NCBI GenBank assembly: GCA_934047225.1
Contig: OW203993.1
Location: 30,146,069-30,210,068, forward strand
Length of the DNA stretch: 64,000 nucleotides
Direction of reading: 5' to 3'
DNA from: Ypsolopha sequella
Taxonomy: Eukaryota > Arthropoda > Insecta > Lepidoptera > Ypsolophidae
Positions 1 through 10,445 of the stretch are shown here, piece after piece. Position numbers and translations under genes: made by a program. Numbering within the stretch: the stretch's first letter is position 1; each line of letters starts with the position of its first letter. The notes below the pieces were generated by a model. It had not been told where the DNA came from and did not search any database. It saw nothing but the letters and a program-made list of their open reading frames with translations.

Positions 1-791
1 TGTCGCCCGCTCCCCACGCGGTTCCCTCTGTCGTCATCCCCGCGTCCCTGTAACGTCGCCTGTCGCCCGCTCCCCACGCGGTTCCCTCTGTCGTCATCCC
101 CCACGTCCCTGTAACGTCGCCTGTCGCCCGCTCCCCACGCGGTTCCCCCTGTCGTCTTCCCCCGCGTCCCTGTAAGGTCGCCTGTCGCCCGCTCCCCACG
201 CAGTTCCCTCTGTCGTCATACCCCACGTCCCTGTAACGTCGCCTGTCGCCCGCTCCCCGGGCGGTTCCCCCTGTCGTCATCCCCCGCGTCCCTGTAAGGT
301 CGCCTGTCGCCCGCTCCCCACGCAGTTCCCTCTGTCGTCATACCCCGCGTCCCTGTAACGTCGCCTGTCGCCCGCTCCCCACGCGGTTCCCCCTGTCGTC
401 TTCCCCCGCGTCCCTGTAACGTCGCCTGTCGCCCGCTCCCCACGCGGTTCCCCCTGTCGTCATCCCCCGCGTCCCTGCAAGGTCGCCTGTCGCCCGATCC
501 CCACGCGGTTCCCCCTGTCGTCATCCCCCGCGGCCCTATAAGGTCGCCTGTCACCCGCTCCCCACGCGGTTCCCCCTGTCGTCATCCCCCGCGTCCCTGC
601 AAGGTCGCCTGTCGCCCGATCCCCACGCGGTTCCCCCTGTCGTCATCCCCCGCGGCCCTATAAGGTCGCCTGTCACCCGCTCCCCACGCGGTTCCCCCTG
701 TCGTCATCCCCCGCGTCCCTGTAAGGTCGCCTGTCGCCCGCTCCCCACGCGGTTCCCTCTGTCGTCATCCCCCGCGTCCCTGTTACGTCGC
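1..791. repeat. GC-rich minisatellite, ~60-bp unit, ~13 copies
   Basis: Tandem array of a 60-61-bp unit that starts TGTCGCCCGCTCCCCACG and ends CCCTGTAACGTCGCC. Copies differ by point changes and one-base indels. The array is cut by the window start. Open frames across it are a by-product of the repeat, not genes. Confidence 0.95.
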
Positions 792-1062
792 GGGCGACGA
801 TGACTCATCTGGTTTGCGTATAGTCACAGAATAAACAAAGTATAGTGATTAGAATAGAAAAATAAAAATCGTAGTTTGGGTATATAAAGTGACATTTATT
901 TATACAGCCAAATTAATACCCGGGGCTTGGTAAGTAAAACTTACCACGTCAATAACACTGTACGGTTTATTGTGTTTTGCTCAAGTTGCAATTGCAACCT
1001 ACTTTAGTTACTAAGCGACAATATTTAATTATATATTTTTTACCGTTTTTAACGTAGTACGA

Positions 1063-3297
1063 AAATAACTGTCGATACCGACACATAAATAACTGTCGAT
1101 ACCGACACATAAATAACTGTCGATACCGACACATAAATAACTGTCGATGCCGACACATAAATAACTGTCGATACCGACACATAAATAACTGTCGATACCG
1201 ACACATAAATAACTGTCGATACCGACACATAAATAACTGTCGATACCGACACATAAATAACTGTCGATACCGACACATAAATAACTGTCGATGCCGACAC
1301 ATAAATAACTGTCGATACCGACACATAAATAACTGTCGATACCGACACATAAATAACTGTCGATACCGACACATAAATAACTGTCGATGCCGACACATAA
1401 ATAACTGTCGATACCGACACATAAATAACTGTCGATACCGACACATAAATAACTGTCGATACCGACACATAAATAACTGTCGATACCGACACATAAATAA
1501 CTGTCGATACCGTCACATAAATAACTGTCGATACCGACACATAAATAACTGTCGATACCGACACATAAATAACTGTCGATACCGACACATAAATAACTGT
1601 CGATACCAACACATAAATAACTGTCGATACCGACACATAAATAACTGTCGATACCGACACATAAATAACTGTCGATACCGACACATAAATAACTGTCGAT
1701 ACCGACACATAAATAACTGTCGATACCGACACATAAATAACTGTCGATACCGACACATAAATAACTGTCGATACCGACACATAAATAACTGTCGATACCG
1801 ACACATAAATAACTGTCGATGCCGACACATAAATAACTGTCGATACCGACACATAAATAACTGTCGATACCGACACATAAATAACTGTCGATACCGACAC
1901 ATAAATAACTGTCGATGCCGACACATAAATAACTGTCGATGCCGACACATAAATAACTGTCGATGCCGACACATAAATAACTGTCGATACCGACACATAA
2001 ATAACTGTCGATACCGACACATAAATAACTGTCGATACCGACACATAAATAACTGTCGATACCGACACATAAATAACTGTCGATACCGACACATAAATAA
2101 CTGTCGATACCGACACATAAATAACTGTCGATACCGACACATAAATAACTGTCGATACCGACACATAAATAACTGTCGATACCGACACATAAATAACTGT
2201 CGATACCGACACATAAATAACTGTCGATACCGACACATAAATAACTGTCGATACCGACACATAAATAACTGTCGATGCCGACACATAAATAACTGTCGAT
2301 GCCGACACATAAATAACTGTCGATACCGACACATAAATAACTGTCGATACCGACACATAAATAACTGTCGATACCGACACATAAATAACTGTCGATACCG
2401 ACACATAAATAACTGTCGATACCGACACATAAATAACTGTCGATACCGACACATAAATAACTGTCGATACCGACACATAAATAACTGTCGATACCGACAC
2501 ATAAATAACTGTCGATACCGACACATAAATAACTGTCGATACCGACACATAAATAACTGTCGATACCGACACATAAATAACTGTCGATACCGACACATAA
2601 ATAACTGTCGATACCGACACATAAATAACTGTCGATACCGACACATAAATAACTGTCGATACCGACACATAAATAACTGTCGATACCGACACATAAATAA
2701 CTGTCGATACCGACACATAAATAACTGTCGATACCGACACATAAATAACTGTCGATGCCGACACATAAATAACTGTCGATGCCGACACATAAATAACTGT
2801 CGATACCGACACATAAATAACTGTCGATACCGACACATAAATAACTGTCGATACCGACACATAAATAACTGTCGATACCGACACATAAATAACTGTCGAT
2901 ACCGACACATAAATAACTGTCGATACCGACACATAAATAACTGTCGATGCCGACACATAAATAACTGTCGATGCCGACACATAAATAACTGTCGATACCG
3001 ACACATAAATAACTGTCGATACCGACACATTAATAACTGTCGATACCGACACATAAATAACTGTCGATACCGACACATAAATAACTGTCGATACCGACAC
3101 ATAAATAACTGTCGATGCCGACACATAAATAACTGTCGATGCCGACACATAAATAACTGTCGATACCGACACATAAATAACTGTCGATACCGACACATAA
3201 ATAACTGTCGATACCGACACATAAATAACTGTCGATACCGACACATAAATAACTGTCGATGCCGACACATAAATAACTGTCGATGCCGACACATAAA
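1063..3297. repeat. 24-bp satellite array, ~93 copies
   Basis: Very regular 24-bp tandem repeat; the unit core is AACTGTCGATACCGACACAT. Two main variants differ at one base (GATACC or GATGCC), and the GATGCC type recurs in pairs. Because 24 is divisible by 3 and the minus strand of the unit has no stop, all three minus frames stay open for hundreds of codons and give 8-residue peptide repeats. The array ends at a TTCGAATTC junction. No promoter, codon bias or unique flanking coding sequence supports translation. Confidence 0.97.
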
Positions 3298-3434
3298 TTC
3301 GAATTCAAATATACTAGAGAAAGAGGCGCCAAACTGAACTCTGTATACTTTTAACATCAATAATTTAACTAAAGTTTCTTCGGTTCTTTCTCTTCGTGCC
3401 CAATGTAAGGTACCTCTACTATTGTTAGGTACAT

Positions 3435-3494
3435 ACCTATACTATTGGTACCTATACTATTGGTACCTATACTATTGGTACCTATACTATTGGC
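3435..3494. repeat. 15-bp tandem repeat (4 copies), resumes after the hAT element
   Basis: Four copies of ACCTATACTATTGGT. Related degenerate copies resume at about 4495-4552, so the hAT MITE at 3522-4492 inserted into this array. Confidence 0.85.
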
Positions 3495-3521
3495 TCCTAC
3501 AAATGTAGGGTACATACCTAT

Positions 3522-4492
3522 CAGTGGCGAGGGGTGGGATTATGACGTTGGTAAGCCGGTCCAAAAAAAAAAACACTCACCTCGTGCTACAAGCGCCAAT
3601 TCTAAGAATTCCTAATTAAGATAAGTAATGCCCCCTTTTCACCATAAAAAAGCACTGATGATTTGACGATGACCAATTGTGGGGTATCGAGCCCCCTTAT
3701 CGACACTCCGACAATGATTTCTTTGAAGTATGATAAAATCAGTTTATTGAACACCTCTCAATATGAATTAAAAGTCATTCTGACAAATAAAACTCACTCC
3801 AATAAACAAATGTGTGAGATAAACACAGTAAAATTAAAAAAAACCGGTGAAACATAACAATTATCTCGCTAAATCACAAAAAACTAATCAATTTACAAGT
3901 ATGCACATAAACAACGAAAATGCCGCCATTACGTACTAATAAATAAATATTCAAACTTCCGAAAATATCAAACCGAACTACACTTCCAATTAAAAATGTC
4001 AAACTCGCGATGTATTTTCTTATTGCATTCTTATTTTTAATTTTGCAATCATATCACCTGTACTTGTCTACGCATCAGAAAGAGAAAAAAAAAGTTAAAA
4101 ACGTTTTAATTAGAGAGAGAGAGAGAGAAAGTTAACTCGATCGGCATCAGCCTATTCTTTACACTTTTACCCGATAGATGCGAGCGAATTGCGATATTGC
4201 CATACGGGAGCCTTCTCTAACAGTGCAACGTTGCAAGGTTAGCTTAAATGGACTGGCCTAACCTCCCAATTTTATACAAACATAACGCTGCGCGCCGCAA
4301 TGAGTTGAAATAATGTGTACGGAAGATTTACTTTCGTTTCGCGCAGGCATTTTTATTTAGTAATTCTTAGTTAGAAGCACATAAAAATATTTTTTTATTA
4401 AAATAATGAATGGTGGATTGGTTGGTTGTAGCTGGAGGTATTTCTGAAAGGTAAGCCGGTGGGAATCAGCTTCTATGGAGCCTTCGCCACTG
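3522..4492. mobile_element. Non-autonomous hAT element (971 bp) with 8-bp TSD
   Basis: The termini are inverted repeats: the left begins CAGTGGCGAGGGG and the right end, reverse-complemented, begins CAGTGGCGAAGGC. The element is flanked by the direct 8-bp duplication ATACCTAT (3514-3521 and 4493-4500). CAGTGGCG ends plus an 8-bp TSD are hAT hallmarks. No transposase is present; the longest internal frame (3663-3857) has no recognisable domain. A short GA microsatellite lies at about 4110-4130. The flanks are themselves repetitive, so the TSD is a little less certain than usual. Confidence 0.8.
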
Positions 4493-4500
4493 ATACCTAT

Positions 4501-5384
4501 ACCAGAGAATATAAAGCCTATACTATTGGTATACCTATACTAGTGGCTCCTACAAACACGTTTTACTAATTTTCCAAATAATTCTGTTAATGAACACTCT
4601 ATAAAGGGGTCTAGATGGAAATGGTTGGATCTAGATTTTTGACTTCAAGGTCGTATTTAGAGTAGTAAGGAGGTAAACATACTCAAAGTCCTTGGACCTA
4701 CGGTTTGTGCTAATGTGGGGGGAGGGGGGTAAGGAGGTCCCGATTTATGGTTATTCGCTTCTATTTCAAAAGCGGTGCGCTGTAGCTAAAAAGTGGTTGA
4801 GAATAAGTTGAAGTTTCAAAAAGTGTACTTTTGTACTAGTTTTTTTGCTAAACTTTGCTTTATCTACTTTATCTACTCCTTATTGTGCATTTGTGAAGAA
4901 AATACTCTATAGAATATTGAAAAACGTTAAATTATCATTAAAATAAATACAAGTATTTAATAAAATTAGTCCTCATAGAGTTCCCTCACCTACTTCGCTT
5001 CCTGGGTCTATCATACAAATAAATAAATAAAATAAAATAAAGTTTATTAGCAAACACAAGGTAACCAATTCTCTTAAAATGGAAAATAACCGAAGTTACA
5101 AAAGTTTAAAACGTTTTTCGGTGGTCCCCAAACTGAGCGAACTTGAAACGCGGCGTGCAACACAACAGGCTAGCTAAATATAACAGAATCCTCAAAAATA
5201 CATATTGTAAAGTGTATTATTTTTAATTTAATTATACAATTACAATTCCGATAAACGTCACAAATCTATCGTATCATAATACTTCATTGTAGTACAAAAA
5301 AACATATCTCCAAAATTTACGAATTCGAAAAATAGCGGAATGAAATTTATGTGATATAATAATTACTGACATGTATTAAAAACC
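4501..5384. other. Non-coding, no gene seen
   Basis: AT-rich sequence with a G-rich stretch near 4720 and a short (AAATA)n run near 5020-5042. No convincing exon, RNA gene or terminal repeat was seen. Confidence 0.5.
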
Positions 5385-5990
5385 TATCAAGTGCAAGTCA
5401 GACTCGCGTACTTAGTGTTCCGTAATTCGACAGTTTTAGGAACAATGTTGTGGATGAAAAAAATATTTTGTCATTTTGTTCTCGCGAATGTCTCAACCGC
5501 TATATTTTTCTTGTTAAATTTACTTAAGCACATATTACTATTTTATTTTGTTTATATTTTTCGGTCCACCAGTTTCGGAGATAAGCGGGGACCATACATT
5601 TTTTGTGGTTTTTCAAAGATTTCACGAAATCAGTGCCAGTAAATATAATGAAAGTATACATTTTTACAATCAGCTCTTTAAGAGACCCCTTTTACGCATG
5701 GATTTTCCTTAACATTCATAGAAAAGGTAAAAACTGATTGTGAAGTCAACAGCTTATTTTCTTCATTCTTTTTTTTTCAAAAGTATTATCTAGCGAAATC
5801 TAACTACTTCTCTATACAGCCCAAAAAGCAAAATTTGATGAAACACCATCATATTGGCTGTCAGGATATCGTGAATAACGGTGCTGAAGTTATGAGGCTG
5901 CGATATACGGACGGACGGACAACGGAGTCTCACCGTAATAATGGTTCCTTTTGTACCTTTTAGGTACTACGGAACCCTAAAAACGTTGCA
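5385..5990 (+). repeat. Lepidopteran GTGCRAGTCRGACTCGC...GGAACCC repeat, copy 1
   Basis: Opens with AAGTGCAAGTCAGACTCGCG followed by a TTCCGTA motif, has an ACGGACGGACGGACAACGGA run near 5911, and closes with TACGGAACCCTAAAA. This layout is a very common interspersed repeat across Lepidoptera; its exact class (SINE-like or MITE-like) cannot be settled here. Confidence 0.75.
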
Positions 5991-6057
5991 ACTGCACTCT
6001 TATTACTGTTTTAGACATGTTTCATAAGTTTTTTTAAGCTGAGTAACAATTTATCTT

Positions 6058-6366
6058 AAAGTAATTTTAGTTTACTGAATGTTAATAATAAAAGGTAAAA
6101 ATGAAAATTTTTGCTCAGGTTATATTTTGGGCCCCACTGGGCCCAGAATCAGTTGAGAATCTGACAATGACGTAAACTAAATATGACATATAAATTATTT
6201 ACAAAAAAGAAAAAAGTAGCGAGGGTTTATTTACTTTTAATTTTCATTCAAATTCATTCATTATGTTATTTATTTCTTTTTACCTTTGATAGACAGTGGT
6301 ACCAATTTTTATTCTTACCTTTTATTATTAACATTTACCGAATGTACTAAAACTACATTAAAAATT
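6058..6366. mobile_element. Small inverted-repeat MITE (~0.3 kb)
   Basis: The arms at 6058-6110 and 6306-6365 are inverted copies; both contain TGTTAATAATAAAAGGTAA when read inward. TCTTAAAG occurs on each side and may be an 8-bp duplication. The insertion explains why this block is longer than its duplicate near 7203-7327. Confidence 0.55.
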
Positions 6367-6599
6367 TTTCTTAAAGACATTACCTATCATAGAAAGTGAA
6401 AATTCTAAACTTAAACTTGCACTGTTTCGTTTTGCGCGGTACGACGCGACGGCGTGCTACAGCGGTACAAAACATTTTTGGTTCCTCGGTCATTTTGTTT
6501 TACTCATTCCGTGTGTCGAAATTAGAATTCAGCTTGCGTTCGGTCGTTCTCGCTTGTTATTTTACGTTTGTTCAGTTGTTCGTTATTGTTTATTAAGAG

Positions 6600-7215
6600 G
6601 GTCTTTATACCTGGATTCTCCTTAAGATTCATACAAAAGGTAAAAACTATATATGATTATGTAAAGTGCAATAACTTTTTTTCGCGTCGAGTTAGAAGCT
6701 TGATTTTTTACAGCACCATGGCACCGTAGACTTTTGTAGGAAGTATCAGTTTCAACTTGATATCAAAAAACGTTTTCGCGGTGAAATTTTAAAGAAACTA
6801 TTTACGAAAGTACTTAGAAAAGTACTGTTTCTTTAATATCCTGCAATTTTTATATTATTTTGTTCAGTATTAAGTAAGTTTTATAAAACCGCGAAAGAAT
6901 CTATGGGAAGGATTTATTTAAAACATATATTATATTATTTTCAGACGTAAAATGTTGCAATTAAATTGCTTGAAATGAATTTGAAAACTTACAGTCGCGA
7001 TAACCAGCCCTTAATACTTCGCGAACGAATCTCTGAATCGAAAAACTGGTTTTCACACACAAAAAACTCACCCTCACTTTACGATTAGGTGAGGTTAAAA
7101 CAATTTTTTTTAAGGTTTTATTTTCCCGTTTCTAAGCCGCGGACAGACAGACGGACGGACGACATGGCCAAACTTTAAGGGTTCTTTGTTGATTACGGAA
7201 CCCTAAAAACGATGA
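6600..7215 (+). repeat. Lepidopteran GGAACCC repeat, copy 2 (diverged)
   Basis: The right part has GCGGACAGACAGACGGACGG and ends TTACGGAACCCTAAAA at about 7207. The flanking sequence after each GGAACCC (from 5985 and from 7203) is nearly the same, so copies 1 and 2 belong to a duplicated block. The left boundary is unclear. Confidence 0.55.
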
Positions 7216-7327
7216 AACTGCACTCTTATTACTGTTTTATTAATGTTTCATGAGTTTGTAAAGAAGAAAATAACAATAACATATTAATTTAAAGAAAATT
7301 TCATAAAATTCAAAATTTAAACTTATA

Positions 7328-8630
7328 CAGGGTGTCCAGGGGAGGTAGGGGGGGTGTGAAACCGCCATAACTTTGCAACGGTGCGGGATGCGGGGGCGGG
7401 GGTTACACTGTGACGTGCGGCACGTCTCGGAGATTTAGTAACAATGGAGTCGTATTCGGGAGCGCATCGCGCTTTTTGCGTGCGCGCATATTACCAAAAC
7501 GCTAATTCTATCGTTACTGCGCAACGTTTATATCGACATAACTATCGAACACGCCGTGCCCCAGGTGAGAGCAGCATAAGAAGATGGATAGACATGTTTG
7601 AAAATACCGGTGCAACAATTCAGATCCCTAACAGAAACAATTTACGCACTGTACGAGATGAAGAAACCATCGAAGAAGTGAGGCTATCAATTCGTCAAAA
7701 TCCTTCACTTTCAGTGAGAAAACGTTCTCAACAGCTACAGATTAAAAAATCAAGTTTACACGTGATTTTGAAGAAGGACTTACGTCTCAAGGCATACAAG
7801 ATTCAACTAGTGCAAGAACTGAAACCTACTGACTACTTAAATCGGGTAACCTTTGTCCAGGAAATGATGAATCGCTTCAGGAACTTTAACAACATCCTCT
7901 TTAGTGATGAGGCCAACTTCCACTTAAACGGTCACGTAAACAAACAGAATTGTCGATATTGGGCCCCAGATAATCCTAAATTAAAGCATCAAAGGCCACT
8001 ACATAGCCCTAAACTAATCGTATGGGCTGCCATGTCCGCTCGAGGACTAATTGGACCTTATTTTTTCGAAGATGAAAGGGAACGTTCAGTAACTGTAAAC
8101 AGTGATCGCTATTGCCACATGTTGAGGGACTTTTTGGCCTCCAGGCTGCAAGAATTTGATGGCTTCAATTCAAGGACTTGGTTCCAACAAGATGGAGCCA
8201 CTTGCCACACATCGAACGAGTCAATGGCGGCTGTGACTGAATTGTTCGCCAATAAAGTGATTTCTCGAAGGGGCACCATTGAATGGCCTCCCAGGAGTCC
8301 AGATTTGAGTCCATTAGACTATTACTTGTGGGGCTACCTAAAGAGTGTTGTTTATGAAAATAAACCAACAACATTGATGGCATTAAAGCAAAACATCACC
8401 ACAGAAATGGCGGCTATCTCAAGAGCCACGTGCCAAGGCGTAATTAACAATTTGCGTTCACGGTTCGAGGAGTGCTTGCAGCGCGAGGGACGCCATTTAG
8501 ACAACATAATTTTTAAGAAATAACTCTCCAATTATTACTGTTCTAAAATATTAACATTAATTTTGAAAATTATTGAAAGTGTTTTTTTTACTGATGATTT
8601 TGACCCCCCCTACCTCCCCTGGACAACCTG
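7328..8630 (+). mobile_element. Full-length mariner-type (DD41D) DNA transposon
   Basis: This 1303-bp element has terminal inverted repeats of about 28 bp: CAGGGTGTCCAGGGGAGG at left, and CAGGTTGTCCAGGGGAGG at right when reverse-complemented (one mismatch). TA dinucleotides at 7326-7327 and 8631-8632 form the target duplication typical of the IS630-Tc1-mariner superfamily. An uninterrupted transposase gene occupies 7444-8523. The site is confirmed by the duplicated block at 5985-6600, where the sequence corresponding to the two flanks is continuous. The element looks structurally complete and may be recent. Confidence 0.92.
7444..8523 (+). CDS. Mariner-type transposase, DD41D
   Basis: A 359-residue intact frame, starting at the first ATG after the left terminal repeat and ending with TAA before the right one. 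Such enzymes bind the terminal repeats and cut and paste the element at TA sites. The N-terminal part (about 1-110) looks like the paired helix-turn-helix DNA-binding region, for example GESSIRRWIDMFE. The catalytic core shows three acidic residues: D155 in FSDEANFHL, D250 in QQDGATCH and D292 in SPLDYYLW. The 41 residues between the second and third Asp match the DD41D (rosa-like) group rather than classic mariner DD34D. Length is normal and no stop or frameshift is seen. Group assignment rests on spacing alone, so it is an inference. Confidence 0.93.
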   Translation: MESYSGAHRAFCVRAYYQNANSIVTAQRLYRHNYRTRRAPGESSIRRWIDMFENTGATIQIPNRNNLRTVRDEETIEEVRLSIRQNPSLSVRKRSQQLQIKKSSLHVILKKDLRLKAYKIQLVQELKPTDYLNRVTFVQEMMNRFRNFNNILFSDEANFHLNGHVNKQNCRYWAPDNPKLKHQRPLHSPKLIVWAAMSARGLIGPYFFEDERERSVTVNSDRYCHMLRDFLASRLQEFDGFNSRTWFQQDGATCHTSNESMAAVTELFANKVISRRGTIEWPPRSPDLSPLDYYLWGYLKSVVYENKPTTLMALKQNITTEMAAISRATCQGVINNLRSRFEECLQREGRHLDNIIFKK

Positions 8631-8815
8631 TACTTTTTCGACGCTGCAGATCTGCACAACATCTTTGGTTCCCGCCATTTTGTTGTACTAATTTCGTGTC
8701 AAAGTCACAGCTTGCTTTCGGTCGATTATTGGAAGATTTGGAATTTTTCGTGTTATTTTTAGTTTTGTTTAGTTTTTCGTTTTTTTTTTTTATTGGTTTA
8801 TTTTGTTGTTACTAA

Positions 8816-9219
8816 TGTTACTCCATTTGACTATATACACATTAATATATACCTATATATAATTATATACACAATATACACATTAATATTTTACAGGGTT
8901 GATTGCAAAAAGTATTTAGGTTTGACACCCCTGTAACGACCGCGAAGTCAAACTCGACCGCTATTATGATACGCTAGAATTGTGACGTTTATCGCCAGTC
9001 AGTATGGGCAGAGATCATGGAGCGACAGTATCGTTTAGAAATAACAGTTCATAGTAGCTGTCGGGACAATGAACTGTATCGCCTTGCTAACGCGGCCTAA
9101 CTATAGCTCCATTCGTAATGCTTTCACCTTAGAATATACAATAAACCAGAAGGCCCGAACGCGCATAAAACTGAAGCGACAAAAACCATGCCAAAATAGG
9201 TGAGTTTCAAGTTCAGGCG
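8816..9219. other. Non-coding with AT-rich tract and unclassified repeat
   Basis: 8822-8890 is low-complexity TA/CA-rich. A stretch near 8966-8995 is similar to the reverse complement of 5245-5280, so at least one dispersed repeat is present. No gene is seen. Confidence 0.45.
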
Positions 9220-9347
9220 AGTAGTCACTCTATGGACGAATAAACCAGTAGTCACTCTATGGACGAATAAACCAGTAGTCACTCTATGGACGAATAAACC
9301 AGTAGTCACTCTATGGACGAATAAACCAGTAGTCACTCTATGGACGC
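9220..9347. repeat. 27-bp tandem repeat, ~4.7 copies
   Basis: Units begin AGTAGTCACTCTATGGACG and end AATAAACC, with almost no divergence between copies. The frame over it on the minus strand is a repeat by-product. Confidence 0.93.
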
Positions 9348-9393
9348 CGTATGATATATAACGTGTTTCACAAGTGACGAAATTAATTAAATT

Positions 9394-9451
9394 ATGCCGT
9401 CTTGTGCCGTTCCCACTTGTACAAATGCTTGGATGGGATCACATGTCATCG
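9394..9451 (+). CDS. Possible first exon of a THAP-domain gene
   Basis: ATG at 9394 opens MPSCAVPTCTNAWMGSHVI and runs to a good donor, ATCG|GTAAGT (GT at 9452-9453). A start Met, Cys, then Cys about five residues on, is how THAP zinc-finger proteins begin, and first exons of this kind in the window (53119, 61895) end at a similar place. The second half of the THAP domain (FP motif, Trp, CSxHF) was not found downstream; the BEL insertion and a long intron could hide it. The exon could be dead or part of an old THAP transposon. Confidence 0.4.
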
Positions 9452-9960
9452 GTAAGTAGCGCAATCAGATATCATTTTATTTTAGTATTGAATTATTCAT
9501 TCGGTTCGGAATTTTCATAGAAAATGATGCGTCCATTTCGTTGGTGTTGCCAATATAACAGTTTTGATTTTCCCTACTTTTAATTACTTATGGCCTAGTT
9601 AGTGGTACTCATCAGTAATAATTTAGTAAACTACTATACAGCGTGGAAAAAATTTAAGGGCCCTGGAGAGGAACTACCTTAAATCCTTTAGTTAACTCAT
9701 TTTACTGAAAGGAAACATTCCTTTTTTTTTTAAAGAAACAAAACTGCATTCAAAGATCTTCTAAAATTTGCTTGTCTCACCCGGGAACTGAACCAACTAA
9801 AATTAAAAAAATAAACCCTCGCTATTTTAGTATACGAATCGGTAGGATTATTGTTCAGGATAAAATTTGTCTAATAAACATTTAGTCTTACACTCATCTG
9901 TTGTACGAGATACCCATGAAATTGAATATTTATTACAAGTTCTTTATTAACAATACCTCG

Positions 9961-10208
9961 TGTTCGGTTTTATGCTGATGCACCGAACACGTGATATGCA
10001 AGCGGCACGCGACGAGTTAACTAATTCTTTATTTGAACAAATCAGTGCATCAATCGGTGCCGTCGCGACCGGGTGCATTCACATAACATTTCTCAACATT
10101 TAAACTAATTAGAATAACATTACATAAAAGATTAAATAAAACTTCTTTAATAATAATCTGGACTTTTAAATAACATTTACAACAGACATTATATCCGTTC
10201 CCGTTACA
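9961..10208 (+). repeat. BEL/Pao 5' LTR
   Basis: 248 bp, TG...CA ends. Matches 18102-18349 with about six substitutions and no indel. A run containing AATAAAACTTC may serve as the polyadenylation signal. Confidence 0.95.
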
Positions 10209-10209
10209 T

Positions 10210-10227
10210 TGGTCCTTCGAATCTTTG
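10210..10227 (+). promoter_or_regulatory. BEL/Pao primer-binding site
   Basis: TGGTCCTTCGAATCTTTG begins two bases after the LTR. The leading TGG would pair with a tRNA CCA tail, and TTCGAA resembles a T-arm. The tRNA identity was not assigned. Confidence 0.6.
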
Positions 10228-10445
10228 GGACCTCTCGCGCGGTGTATAAAGAACAGTACAAAACGTGTGAGGTGTCAATGAACTAGTGAAACATTTGGTG
10301 AAACGGATCGCAGTGTCAACAACAAGGATTGCAGGAGGTGCGCATTGGCGGCTTTCTACAACCAACAGCGGTAACATTAAAGGAGAAACTCAAGTAAGAT
10401 CGATCCTTTTATACATTAACATTAAATACCTACACTTCTCGCATC

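Noticed and set aside
216..554. 112-codon minus ORF in the GC-rich array
   Set aside because: Lies wholly in the 60-bp minisatellite; no start context or domain.
1063..3297. CRISPR-like array
   Set aside because: Repeats are directly tandem with no unique spacers, in an insect genome.
1049..3360. Long minus-strand ORFs (up to 747 codons) of 8-residue repeats
   Set aside because: They are forced by a 24-bp unit without stops in any minus frame; all three frames are open, which no real gene would show.
3663..3857. 64-codon ORF in the hAT element
   Set aside because: No domain, low-complexity, inside a non-autonomous element.
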